A DNA stretch of 11,257 nt from Promethearchaeota archaeon (GCA_030620005.1 JAUXAJ010000175.1:1-11257), one strand, 5' to 3'. Counted from the first letter of the stretch, positions 1 to 7,319 are shown. Program-made: numbers and translations. Notes: generated by a model from the letters alone, not told the origin.

Positions 1-212
1 TTGCGATAGACGAAGAAATTGAAGAACCCGACGTAACAATGGAGATCGAAGACCTTGATATAGCAAGACAATTCTTTGGCGGGGAGTTGGATGGAACTAC
101 CGCCTATATGAGTGGAGATTTAAAGATCGATGGAGACCTCCAATTAATTATGGAATACGGTTCTTTTGCAGAATATCTTACAGAGTATATTGCACCCTTG
201 ACAGGCAGATAA
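1..212 (+). CDS. SCP2 sterol-carrier domain protein, C-terminal end (partial)
   Basis: The 3' end of a gene that begins before the window. Reading codons from base 3 gives about 69 residues ending in a TAA stop at 210-212. The residues match the second half of an SCP2 (sterol carrier protein 2) fold: a VTMEIED strand, a FFGGELDGTTAYMSGDLKIDGD block that carries the family's G-x-L-D...A-x-M-x-G-x-L-x-I-x-G-D pattern, and a closing helix with EYLTEYIAPL. SCP2 domains bind lipids or other hydrophobic ligands in a tunnel and occur alone or fused to enzymes. Only the tail is present, so it cannot be told whether this is a stand-alone protein or the end of a larger one. It converges on the radical SAM gene, 44 bp away. 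Family call good; ligand unknown. Confidence 0.8.
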   Translation, partial: AIDEEIEEPDVTMEIEDLDIARQFFGGELDGTTAYMSGDLKIDGDLQLIMEYGSFAEYLTEYIAPLTGR

Positions 213-230
213 ATAATAAATATTATACTA

Positions 231-250
231 TTTTTTTAAAATTTTAAAAA
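231..250. terminator. Convergent T-rich terminator region with 18-bp palindrome
   Basis: Between the SCP2 stop and the radical SAM stop there is a T7 run (231-237), and bases 233-250 form a perfect A/T palindrome (TTTTTAAAA/TTTTAAAAA). Archaeal polymerase stops at U-rich tracts. The palindrome presents T-tracts to both converging genes, so it is a plausible shared terminator. An A/T-only palindrome can also arise by chance in DNA this AT-rich. Confidence 0.45.
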
Positions 251-256
251 TAAACT

Positions 257-1687
257 TTAAAAGGGGCAAGACAGATCGCTTTTAAGCCAACTTCCAGTTA
301 ATCCATGAGCAGTTAATCGACAACCTCCGCAAATATGCTTTTCACGACACCTTAAGCATTTTCCAGTAACTTTATCACGCTCTCTAATTTGATTTAAAAT
401 TGGATTATTTATCCAAATGTCTTTTAATCCTTTTTGAAGAATATTACCAAGCTTAATATGACCAGCTGGAGCACAAGGAATTACCATTCCTTCGCAATTT
501 AATCCGCAATAAAATAATCCGGTAGCACATCCACTAAAAAAGCAAGAAAGATATTGTATCAAATTAACTATTTTACCATTAAACAAATCTTTATATTTTG
601 GTTCAAATCCAGTTAATAATTCACAAAGTGGGTATATGGTTCCTTTACTTAATTCGTAGCATGTTCGACTATAATAAGGCATTCCACGACCAAGAACGCT
701 TATTTCGTCATTTCCTCGAACTGACTGGATAAATTTTTTTGCCATAAATTTCATCACTTCTATTTTAATTTCATTATTAGGATCGTGATTAAAATAGGTC
801 TTTCCACGCCCAGTTGGTAAGATTCTTGAAACATAAAACCCAGTTGCTCCTAATTCTTTTACAAAATCGTATATTTTAGGAATCTCGTGGTAATTATAAT
901 CTAATAACGTCGTATTAATAATTATATCATCAAATTTTCCAAATTCAACCGCGTTTTTAATCCCATTAACAGCCATTTCAAATGCACCGGATACTTGGCG
1001 TAAATGATCGTGATTTTTAGGGGAATAACTATCTAAACTTATAGTTATTGAGCGAACTCCGGCATCAAATACTTCATGGCAATTCTTCTTTGAAAGCAAC
1101 GTTGCGTTTGTTGAAACTGAAGGATAAATGTCGTTTTCTTTAGTATATTTCATGAGCTCAAAGATATCGTCCCGAGTAAAAGGCTCACCACCGCAGAAAT
1201 TCACGGTTACCACATCGTTCGCGGCTAAATTATCAATAACTTGCTTTGCTTCTTCGGTTGAGAGCTCATTTTCAGATTCTTCGTTAAAGTTTGCATCTAC
1301 AAAACAGTGTGAACATTTTAAATTACATTTATTTGTCAAGTTCCACACCACGCTAAGCGGAGCGCCAAGTACCATTGGTTTTCTGAGACCAAATATCGCC
1401 AATCCTTTGAAAAAATTCTTTATTACTTTACGAATCGATATATCCGCGCAAATATTCTTTACCGTCTCAGAATCTATTTCAAAATAATTAAACCATCTAA
1501 ATAACAGTTGTTTCATGAATTTTGCTTGAGTGCGGCAATTTAAACATAACTCATCTTGAATTCCAAAAATATTATCCAATATTAAATCAAATCGATTTGA
1601 ACCGCATTTATTGCAATATTTTGTAGCACTACGCCCAAGTGCCTGAATTAATTGTTTAATTAAAGGGAATGAGTAAATGGTTTTCAT
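257..1687 (-). CDS. Radical SAM / SPASM-domain enzyme with N-terminal zinc-ribbon-like segment
   Basis: A 476-residue protein. The radical SAM cluster motif CNLKCSHC (C121, C125, C128) binds the SAM-cleaving [4Fe-4S] cluster, and GGEP (166-169) contacts SAM. The C-terminus is a SPASM-type auxiliary cluster domain, with C387, C394, C398 and C405, then C444-x2-C447-x5-C453-x2-C456 and a last C474 three residues from the end. That arrangement is typical of AhbC/AhbD, PqqE and peptide-modifying enzymes. An extra N-terminal CxxC...CxxC pair (C25, C28, C48, C51) looks like a zinc ribbon. The region between it and the radical SAM core (about 85-118) resembles the FFKG...RKP...GAP lead-in seen in many archaeal members. 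Its ATG is 21 bp after the EamA transporter stop, with no clear Shine-Dalgarno site. Such enzymes modify peptides or build cofactors. No precursor peptide gene is visible nearby, so the substrate is unknown. Confidence 0.9.
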   Translation of the reverse strand: MKTIYSFPLIKQLIQALGRSATKYCNKCGSNRFDLILDNIFGIQDELCLNCRTQAKFMKQLLFRWFNYFEIDSETVKNICADISIRKVIKNFFKGLAIFGLRKPMVLGAPLSVVWNLTNKCNLKCSHCFVDANFNEESENELSTEEAKQVIDNLAANDVVTVNFCGGEPFTRDDIFELMKYTKENDIYPSVSTNATLLSKKNCHEVFDAGVRSITISLDSYSPKNHDHLRQVSGAFEMAVNGIKNAVEFGKFDDIIINTTLLDYNYHEIPKIYDFVKELGATGFYVSRILPTGRGKTYFNHDPNNEIKIEVMKFMAKKFIQSVRGNDEISVLGRGMPYYSRTCYELSKGTIYPLCELLTGFEPKYKDLFNGKIVNLIQYLSCFFSGCATGLFYCGLNCEGMVIPCAPAGHIKLGNILQKGLKDIWINNPILNQIRERDKVTGKCLRCREKHICGGCRLTAHGLTGSWLKSDLSCPF

Positions 1688-1708
1688 GATGATTTTTTTT
1701 TTCTGTAT

Positions 1709-2656
1709 TTATTCCTTTTTTTCTCTAATAATAATAACTAAAGAAATAATTACGATAATCATTCCAAAGAATTGAAAAATAGACAAAACTTCGGCAAATA
1801 TTAAAACCCCGAAGATGGCTGTTATAAAGACCGAGAATGACATTAATATTACTCCTTTCCCAATCTTCATGTAGGACAATGTTTTAAACCAAGCAAGCAA
1901 TCCAAATCCGTATGTCACTCCCATGAAAATAAAATAAAAATAATTAGCGGGATTCATTAATATTTCTACATTTTCAAGGGGAAAAAAGATGAAATAAGTT
2001 GAGAATAGAATTGTTCCGCTAATTACATTCCTAACTAACCCAACTTGATATGGTGTTAATTCGTTATTGTCAAATCGGGATTTGGCAAGCGTGTGTCCTA
2101 CCATATATAGGCCCACGTCCATAATTAATATTATAACACCAATGTTAAATTCGAGTAAATTAAAAGATCCTTGCGTTACAGCTAAGATAAGGCCAAATAA
2201 GAGCACGAACGAGAACAAAATTTGAGTTTTGGTAACTCTTTCTTTCAGGAATAAAAAACCGTATAATAACGAGAATATTATCTCGCTTTTCAATGCTAAA
2301 GCACCGTTAACTACTCCTGCAAACTCAAGCCCTACAAACAAGATAGGCGGTACAATGCTAAAGATCAACCCTATGAGTATAAGCGCTCGAATATTCTCTT
2401 TTTTTTTCCATCCGTTTAAACGAGAATCGTAAATATTGACATTTTTAATATCGTTTTCTATTGATTTTTTCAACCATTTCCTTTCCATTACAAAAATTGG
2501 CAAAAAAATAAATGATTGCACGATTGCATTCATGGCACCAAAAATGTAAGCGTCAATATAACTCGGGCGCACATTAGCTGCTATGGGTTGTATGCCAATA
2601 AAGAAAATTGCTAGAGTGCCAAAAATTAGTCCTTTTTTTAAATTCTCGTTTTCCAA
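1709..2656 (-). CDS. EamA-family (DMT superfamily) transporter, paralogue 1
   Basis: A polytopic membrane protein with about ten predicted helices in two EamA repeats, as in drug/metabolite transporters that move small organic solutes. Shared marks with the two paralogues in this window are a GIQPIAANVRP block after helix 1, a charged loop with NGWKKK, a KER end to the first repeat, and STYFIFFPLEN in the second half. The open frame extends to an ATG at 2716 (335 residues). I prefer the TTG at 2656 (315 residues): the protein then begins (M)ENENLKKG, which aligns with the paralogue starts MENKNLVRG and MEFDNKKKG; the upstream DNA reads TATC-TTG-GAA as in the others; and a TATA-like TTTAAG lies about 30 bp upstream. 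The radical SAM gene follows in the same orientation after 21 bp. Substrate unknown. Confidence 0.85.
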   Translation of the reverse strand: MENENLKKGLIFGTLAIFFIGIQPIAANVRPSYIDAYIFGAMNAIVQSFIFLPIFVMERKWLKKSIENDIKNVNIYDSRLNGWKKKENIRALILIGLIFSIVPPILFVGLEFAGVVNGALALKSEIIFSLLYGFLFLKERVTKTQILFSFVLLFGLILAVTQGSFNLLEFNIGVIILIMDVGLYMVGHTLAKSRFDNNELTPYQVGLVRNVISGTILFSTYFIFFPLENVEILMNPANYFYFIFMGVTYGFGLLAWFKTLSYMKIGKGVILMSFSVFITAIFGVLIFAEVLSIFQFFGMIIVIISLVIIIREKKE

Positions 2657-2683
2657 GATATCAAGTTGGAAAGCGTAATGAAC

Positions 2684-2697
2684 CTTAAATCTTTTTC
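2684..2697 (-). promoter_or_regulatory. TATA/BRE-like promoter of EamA paralogue 1
   Basis: On the minus strand the sequence GAAAAAGATTTAAG combines an A-rich BRE-like stretch with a TATA-like TTTAAG. It is 28 nt from the TTG at 2656. That spacing fits a leaderless or very short-leader archaeal transcript from the TTG, and it would place the ATG at 2716 upstream of the transcript. Confidence 0.5.
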
Positions 2698-2724
2698 CAA
2701 TTATTCTAACTAACATCTAATCAA

Positions 2725-2741
2725 CTTTAAAATAATTTTTA
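2725..2741 (+). promoter_or_regulatory. TATA-like promoter of EamA paralogue 2
   Basis: CTTTAAAATAATTTTTA lies about 35 bp upstream of the GTG start at 2768. It would give a transcript with a leader of about ten bases or fewer. It lies back to back with the promoter of the divergent paralogue 1. Confidence 0.4.
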
Positions 2742-2767
2742 TTTCTAATATCTTTTCTCTTATTATC

Positions 2768-3742
2768 GTGGAAAATAAAAATTTGGTTAGAGGTGTTATA
2801 TACGCTATTATTTCTCTCATATTGGTTTCAATTCAGCCGATTATAGTTATCTCTAAACCTGCGGTGATTGACGCTTATTTATTTGCTGCTACCACTATTA
2901 TAATCGAAGCCATAATTTTTTGTCCTTTAATGGTAATAGAGAGAAAAAGGATTAAACATTTAAATAGAAACGATTCTACAAAAAAAGATGAACGTTCTAG
3001 TTCCAGCAATGTAAATGGTTGGAAGAAAAAGAATAATCTAATTTTTTTACTTTATATTTCTATTAACTTCGCCATTGCTCAGATCATGTTCTTTTTATCG
3101 TATCAGTTTGGTGGTGGTGCTATCCTCATATCCATAACTCAACAAACAACCATTATCTTCGGGTTATTTTTTGGATTTTTGATAACCCGGGAAAGGATAT
3201 CTAACATTCAGATAATATTTTCCTTTTTTCTCTTATTCGGGCTAACTATTGCGATTACGCAATTAGATTTTAATAATTTACTTGAAATTAATGTAGGAGT
3301 TATATTCATGCTTATAACTGCGTCCATGTGGACGCTCGCACATTCCATAACGAGAAGGGTTTTCAACGCAAATGAAATTGCTCCGATTCAGTTGGCCTTT
3401 ATAAGAAACGCATTAGGTGGGGTAATTTTAATTTCTACCTATTTTCTTTTCTTTCCTTTAGAAAATCTTAATCTTTTTTTTGTTCCCATTAATCTCTTTT
3501 ATATGATTTTGATGGGAGTTGTTTACGCTGGAGATCTCTTGTTTTGGTACCTTGGTCTTAAGCATATTAACATTTCAAAAATAATAGCGATCACGTCACC
3601 AATGCCGTTATTAGCCGCTTTATTTGCCATGATTTTTCTCAATGAGACATTTACGATTTTTCATTTAATTGGAGCATTTATTGTTATTATTTCGATTGTC
3701 ATGATCGTAATACAGACAACCGAAGAAAACCATGACCGTTGA
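2768..3742 (+). CDS. EamA-family (DMT superfamily) transporter, paralogue 2
   Basis: A 324-residue membrane protein starting at GTG, preceded by TATC. About ten hydrophobic segments can be seen: roughly 8-28, 37-57, 90-112, 119-139, 147-165, 175-193, 207-230, 240-262, 271-292 and 297-316. This is the usual two-repeat EamA layout. The first repeat ends with ITRERIS near 139-145, and LNETF sits at 291-295 in the second, both typical positions. The loop between helices 2 and 3 is unusually long and polar (about 60-89), with a serine run and then NGWKKK. It shares the QPI, ERKR, KKK and STYFLFFPLEN blocks with its two paralogues, but QPIIVISKP replaces the QPI(A/V)AN(V/A)RP of the others, so its specificity may differ. 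It is divergent from paralogue 1. The solute and direction of transport are unknown. Confidence 0.87.
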   Translation: MENKNLVRGVIYAIISLILVSIQPIIVISKPAVIDAYLFAATTIIIEAIIFCPLMVIERKRIKHLNRNDSTKKDERSSSSNVNGWKKKNNLIFLLYISINFAIAQIMFFLSYQFGGGAILISITQQTTIIFGLFFGFLITRERISNIQIIFSFFLLFGLTIAITQLDFNNLLEINVGVIFMLITASMWTLAHSITRRVFNANEIAPIQLAFIRNALGGVILISTYFLFFPLENLNLFFVPINLFYMILMGVVYAGDLLFWYLGLKHINISKIIAITSPMPLLAALFAMIFLNETFTIFHLIGAFIVIISIVMIVIQTTEENHDR

Positions 3743-3842
3743 CAAGAACAAAAGTTTTCGTCTTTGAATTGCGGTATTTTTCAGTTACTGACTCAAAATT
3801 TATTCATATCATACTTTAGGCAATATAAAAACATTCGAACTC

Positions 3843-3866
3843 TCCGATTTATTTTTAAAAATCGGA
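3843..3866 (-). terminator. Hairpin terminator between convergent EamA 2 and aminotransferase
   Basis: Perfect 8-bp arms TCCGATTT (3843-3850) and AAATCGGA (3859-3866) flank an 8-nt A/T loop. The hairpin sits 34 bp past the aminotransferase stop and about 100 bp past the stop of the converging EamA gene. T-rich sequence precedes it on the minus strand and A-rich sequence follows it on the plus strand. The rest of 3743-3899 shows nothing coding. Confidence 0.45.
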
Positions 3867-3899
3867 AAAATGAAAAAAATGGAAGTTCAAGGGCTGAAT

Positions 3900-5270
3900 T
3901 CACTTGAATTTACGTTCCACATCTTCCAATGCTTCGATTACGATTTCCGTCCCGATTTCAACCAATTTTTTCGTGATGACCAATGAGGGCAACATCCTGG
4001 CGACGTTTCCATAATGACCACCCATTTCGAGAAGCACGCCCTTTTTGAAAACTGCGGATCTTACCTCTGCAGCTATTTCAGGAGAAGGCTTCCGAGAATC
4101 CTTGTCTTTCACGATTTCTATACCGAGCATTAGGCCTTTACCCCTTACTTCCCCGACGATTTCAAGATTTTTCGTGCCCCTTTTTAATTTCGAGAGTATG
4201 AAATCCCCGAGTTCGCGCGCGTATCTTGGCAAATCATGTTCCAGCATGAAATCCAGCGATGCTACTCCTGCTGCCATTGCGGGAGCGTTCCCGCGGAAGG
4301 TTCCAATATGGGAGCCCTTATTCCAGACGTCGTAATCTTCACGGTAAACGATTGCTGATAGTGGTAACCCCCCACCAATCGCTTTAGAGATCGCCATGAT
4401 ATCTGGCATTGCTCCTGAGTGTTGAAATGCAAAAAATTGCCCCGTCCGACAAAAACCCGATTGAATTTCGTCAAAAATCACCGGCACTTCGTATTCTCGA
4501 CAACTTTTCTCAACTTGCTTGACAAATTTCTCTGGAGGAATTACCGAACCACCCTCTCCCTGAATGGGCTCCATGATCATTCCCGCAGGATGGACAATTC
4601 CCGAATGGGGATCTTCCAAAAGGTGGTGAAAATACATCGCACATTCCAATTGGCAATCTTCTCTCGACTTATTGAATGCACATCTATAACAGTATCCATA
4701 CGGAGCGAAATGAACGTCAGGAAGCATGGGAGCGATTTTTTCCTTGAAAGCCTTGCCTGAAGACACAGTCACGGCACCAGCAGTTTGACCGTGATAGGAG
4801 CCCTCAAAGGCAATAAGAGAATGTCTATTTGTTACATGCTTTACAAGTTTAATCGCACTTTCAATGGCATCTGAACCTGTTGGACCCCCAAAAGTCACTT
4901 TAACTTTATTTTTTAAATTACCGGGCATTATTTTCCTCAAGTATTCGACGAGTTCCAATCTTATCTTCGTGGGAAAATCTAGTACGTGGGTGATTTTATC
5001 CAATTGGGATTTTATTGCATCTATCACGACAGGATTTCCATGTCCTAACGTCATGACTCCTGCACCACCAAAAAAATCTATGAAAATGTTTCCATCCACG
5101 TCTTTTATGGTTGCGCCTTTTCCTTTTTCAAAAGCAATTGGTAACCCTTTAGGATAGGATACGGGATTTCCTTCTATCTCCCATTGACGCTTGAGCATTT
5201 TTTTTGAATTAGGTCCAGGAAGATCGGTTAATAATTTGGGCGCATCCCAATTTAACTCTTCAAATTTCAT
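3900..5270 (-). CDS. Class III PLP-dependent aminotransferase (GABA/diaminobutyrate aminotransferase-like)
   Basis: A fold-type I PLP enzyme of the 4-aminobutyrate/ornithine/diaminobutyrate aminotransferase group, a group that also contains archaeal amino-acid racemases. Numbering from the upstream ATG at 5327, the visible landmarks are the PLP phosphate contact GSD (151-153), the ring-stacking YHG (178-180), the PLP-binding aspartate in IFDEIQSG (D286), and the Schiff-base lysine in AISKAIGGG (K315). An insert with C213-x2-C216-x8-C225-x3-C229 may bind a metal or form disulfides. I prefer the ATG at 5270 (456 residues): an AAAGGA site lies 8 nt upstream of it, and the TATA-like box and operator candidate lie between it and the upstream ATG. 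It follows the Fe-S gene on the same strand but behind a terminator-like hairpin. The gene looks clearly more GC-rich than its neighbours. Whether it is a transaminase or a racemase cannot be decided from sequence. Confidence 0.88.
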   Translation of the reverse strand: MKFEELNWDAPKLLTDLPGPNSKKMLKRQWEIEGNPVSYPKGLPIAFEKGKGATIKDVDGNIFIDFFGGAGVMTLGHGNPVVIDAIKSQLDKITHVLDFPTKIRLELVEYLRKIMPGNLKNKVKVTFGGPTGSDAIESAIKLVKHVTNRHSLIAFEGSYHGQTAGAVTVSSGKAFKEKIAPMLPDVHFAPYGYCYRCAFNKSREDCQLECAMYFHHLLEDPHSGIVHPAGMIMEPIQGEGGSVIPPEKFVKQVEKSCREYEVPVIFDEIQSGFCRTGQFFAFQHSGAMPDIMAISKAIGGGLPLSAIVYREDYDVWNKGSHIGTFRGNAPAMAAGVASLDFMLEHDLPRYARELGDFILSKLKRGTKNLEIVGEVRGKGLMLGIEIVKDKDSRKPSPEIAAEVRSAVFKKGVLLEMGGHYGNVARMLPSLVITKKLVEIGTEIVIEALEDVERKFK

Positions 5271-5284
5271 TCTAATATCCTTTG

Positions 5285-5301
5285 TTTGAGCTTGACTCAA
5301 G
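5285..5301. promoter_or_regulatory. Candidate operator (nested inverted repeats) at the aminotransferase start site
   Basis: TTTGAGCTTGACTCAAG contains two overlapping dyads: CTTGA-C-TCAAG (5291-5301) and TTGAG-cttga-CTCAA (5286-5300). A further GCTTGA copy lies at 5306-5311. The element is just downstream of the TATA-like box and over the predicted transcription start, where an archaeal Lrp- or MarR-type repressor would block initiation. The regulator is not identified. Confidence 0.4.
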
Positions 5302-5309
5302 TTATGCTT

Positions 5310-5319
5310 GATATAATAA
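5310..5319 (-). promoter_or_regulatory. TATA-like box of the aminotransferase gene
   Basis: On the minus strand TTATTATATC lies about 40 bp before the ATG at 5270. That predicts a start site near 5288 and a short leader carrying AAAGGA (5278-5283) as ribosome-binding site. Confidence 0.4.
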
Positions 5320-5369
5320 AAAAACAAAATTTAAACTAAAACTTTTGTTCTTACTTTTAATTTTCTATT

Positions 5370-5412
5370 AAAAAAGAGCTTATTGAAAAAATTGGAATCA
5401 TTGACCAATAAG
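5370..5412 (-). terminator. Hairpin plus T-tract after the Fe-S gene
   Basis: Reading the minus strand, perfect 7-bp arms CTTATTG (5412-5406) and CAATAAG (5385-5379) are followed three bases later by a T6 run (5375-5370). It is 13 bp past the Fe-S gene stop and resembles an intrinsic terminator, though the 20-nt loop is long. It would separate the Fe-S operon from the aminotransferase gene. Confidence 0.4.
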
Positions 5413-5424
5413 ATGGTGATACCA

Positions 5425-6588
5425 TTACTTCCTACGTCGTTCTTTTCTTGCCTGTTTTTTCAATTCCTTTTCCTTAATTTCGAGTTTCCTTTGTGCAATA
5501 ATATCATATAACTCTACTCCTGTCATCGGAGGCTCACGAATTTTATCCTTTCTGCGTAGTATTATTGCGTCGGAAGGGCATACTACAACGCAGTTTCCAC
5601 AACCTATGCATCGTTTCCGATTAATTGAAGATACAGCGTCATCAAGTGAAATTGCTCCTAATTGGCAGCGATCGATGCAAGTTCCACATCCAGTACATGA
5701 TTCCTCTTCAATCTCAGCATAATAATTAGTTCGCACCATTTGCCCTGGATTAGGCAATTTATTTAAATTAGACATTCCTTCGCAACAACAAGTGCAACAA
5801 TTGCATATAAAATCGATTTTTTGGGCATTTGCCGGTTGAAAAATCAACCCATCCTCTTCATTTTGCTTCAAGATTTCTAGAGCCTCGTTTCTACTTATTT
5901 GGCGCCCCCATCCTTTATCTATATACATTTGAGCGGCATGACCAAACGACATGCACACTTCTCTTCTTTTAGTAGCCTCACAAGGATCCTCGAAAAGGTC
6001 CTTGGCTTGTCTACAAACACAATTTATCGCTACAAACGGTCCTTCAACATTATCAAATAATAATTTAATATCGTCGTATCTTACAACATCCAATTCATGA
6101 TCGACATTTAATCCAACTGGTACTGTACGCAACTGAGGAATTGGTACCTTTATCATATCCTTAGCAAAAGCTTCATTCCAATATTGGTGCATTTCCTCCA
6201 CGAATTCCATCGTCAGCTTATTGACCTGAAATTCGAATATCCCTACAGCAAATAAAGCGATGCCATATGTTTTTGTATCACCCTTTTTTAGAGCCATTAT
6301 AGCTCCTTTATCAGCCATATTATCCAGTAGTGTCTCCAATTCTTCTAGCGAAATCCCTAGAGAACTTGCCCGTTCATGAATTTCTTCTAATGGTTCTAGA
6401 TCTTTCCACGAAAACTTTAGCATTAAAGCAATTCTAGCTTCTTCAGGAGTAAAAAATCGTTTTAAAATGCGAATTTCTACACCGGATTTAGTAGCCGGGA
6501 AACCGACTGGCTGCTGATCAAGATGTTCTTGCAATTTTCTGTAAACATCAATCTCATTTTTATCCCTAACTATACTTTCACTATTCAC
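5425..6588 (-). CDS. Winged-helix plus multi-cysteine plus 2[4Fe-4S] ferredoxin-domain protein
   Basis: A 387-residue soluble protein. Residues about 36-100 (EIRILKRFFTPEEA...LLDNMADKGAIM) look like a winged-helix segment. The middle carries C190, C192, C203 and C212 and then a dense cluster CNCCTCCC (C262, C264, C265, C267, C268, C269). The end is an eight-cysteine ferredoxin: C298-x2-C301-x2-C304-x3-C308 and C327-x2-C330-x2-C333-x3-C337, which binds two [4Fe-4S] clusters. The tail after residue 365 is highly basic. The overall plan (PVGFPAT...E, FTPEEA, CxC, CNCCxCCC, ferredoxin) matches a family I recognise from anaerobes but to which I cannot assign a tested function. The start is GTG preceded by TATC; no alternative start keeps the conserved N-terminus. 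It follows the DUF998-like gene by 19 bp. Electron transfer or redox sensing is inference. Confidence 0.8.
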   Translation of the reverse strand: MNSESIVRDKNEIDVYRKLQEHLDQQPVGFPATKSGVEIRILKRFFTPEEARIALMLKFSWKDLEPLEEIHERASSLGISLEELETLLDNMADKGAIMALKKGDTKTYGIALFAVGIFEFQVNKLTMEFVEEMHQYWNEAFAKDMIKVPIPQLRTVPVGLNVDHELDVVRYDDIKLLFDNVEGPFVAINCVCRQAKDLFEDPCEATKRREVCMSFGHAAQMYIDKGWGRQISRNEALEILKQNEEDGLIFQPANAQKIDFICNCCTCCCEGMSNLNKLPNPGQMVRTNYYAEIEEESCTGCGTCIDRCQLGAISLDDAVSSINRKRCIGCGNCVVVCPSDAIILRRKDKIREPPMTGVELYDIIAQRKLEIKEKELKKQARKERRRK

Positions 6589-6607
6589 GATAAATCAACA
6601 AACGATT

Positions 6608-7306
6608 TTAATCATTTTCCATCCGAACTTTTTCTTGCTTCCATGCTCCGTAGCCATGTATGAACAAGCATGTTGCAAAGATATATAGAATGATTTTTTG
6701 ACCTGTGACATTTATTATTAATCCCTCAATTGTTTGATTTCCAGGTCCCGTGAACATTAATATTAAATAGAATCCTAATGACACGGTAAAAACCAAGAAA
6801 TTGAACGCATAGCGTCTGGGATAAGACCCATGCCAAAAGATTGCGATGGAATATATGATGGATATAAAAAATCCAGATGAAAATCCCATTATAACAAACC
6901 ATCCATGAGCTGGACCGTTAACATTTGAAGGCGCAAAAGCTATGCCTGAGAGACAAAAAGTCGTGAAAAGTCCAATAACAGAACCCGCCACAGTGAGCCA
7001 AAATTTTAATTTTTTCTCCTTGAAAAAAGATGGAAACGCTAAAAAAGAAGGGACGAGCATGACTCCGATGAGAAAAAAGGCTAAGGAGAAAAACACGAAA
7101 GCAACCGTGTTAGGTTCCCCTGAATGCGCCACGGTTCGACCTATGTCGCTGAAAAAGTTATGAAAAAAAGAGTACCCGGTGATAGTAGGGTCTAAATATG
7201 TGCCGCCGGCGTAAAATAACATCCCTAAAAAAGTGAAAAGAACGAATTGCGCGCACCCAATCATATTCAATAAAAAGGCCCAATATTTCCATTTATTACT
7301 GTTCAT
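6608..7306 (-). CDS. DUF998-like six-helix membrane protein
   Basis: A membrane protein of 232 residues with six hydrophobic segments, at about 10-33, 67-90, 100-123, 133-157, 166-186 and 202-219. The first external loop has FFSDIGRT (51-58) and the loop after the third helix has FAPSN...AHG, which is the pattern I associate with DUF998 (the SDLG-type loop). The biochemical role of that family is unknown. The frame also has a TTG at 7321. I choose the ATG at 7306 because GGAG lies exactly 9 nt upstream of it, one of the few good Shine-Dalgarno sites in the window. The Fe-S gene starts 19 bp downstream, so the two are probably co-transcribed. A membrane partner for the Fe-S protein is a reasonable inference, but no cofactor-binding residues are visible here. 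Confidence 0.75.
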   Translation of the reverse strand: MNSNKWKYWAFLLNMIGCAQFVLFTFLGMLFYAGGTYLDPTITGYSFFHNFFSDIGRTVAHSGEPNTVAFVFFSLAFFLIGVMLVPSFLAFPSFFKEKKLKFWLTVAGSVIGLFTTFCLSGIAFAPSNVNGPAHGWFVIMGFSSGFFISIIYSIAIFWHGSYPRRYAFNFLVFTVSLGFYLILMFTGPGNQTIEGLIINVTGQKIILYIFATCLFIHGYGAWKQEKVRMEND

Positions 7307-7315
7307 CTTAATTTT

Positions 7316-7319
7316 CTCC
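7316..7319 (-). promoter_or_regulatory. Shine-Dalgarno site GGAG deciding the DUF998-like start
   Basis: GGAG on the minus strand is 9 nt before the ATG at 7306. It overlaps the alternative TTG start at 7321, so both cannot be used efficiently. A TATA-like TTTATG about 22 nt before the TTG could drive either form. Confidence 0.45.

Noticed and set aside
1128..1487. A 119-codon plus-strand ORF inside the radical SAM gene.
   Set aside because: It is antisense to the cysteine-motif region of a well-supported enzyme, with serine- and phenylalanine-rich content typical of shadow frames.
2657..2716. The upstream ATG at 2716 as the start of EamA paralogue 1.
   Set aside because: The extra 20 residues have no counterpart in the two paralogues, and the likely TATA box would lie inside them.
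213..2767. Possible RiPP cluster around the radical SAM/SPASM enzyme.
   Set aside because: No precursor-peptide ORF, leader-binding domain or peptidase was found in the short gaps on either side; the enzyme-transporter pairing alone is not enough to call one.
4045..5157. Several plus-strand ORFs of 96-113 codons across the aminotransferase gene, and one overlapping minus-strand ORF of 70 codons.
   Set aside because: All are shadows of the aminotransferase frame, which shows every expected PLP-binding motif. The gene's higher GC content lowers stop-codon frequency in the other frames.
6942..7163. A 73-codon plus-strand ORF rich in lysine.
   Set aside because: It is antisense to the DUF998-like gene; lysine-rich shadows are expected opposite phenylalanine-rich membrane genes.
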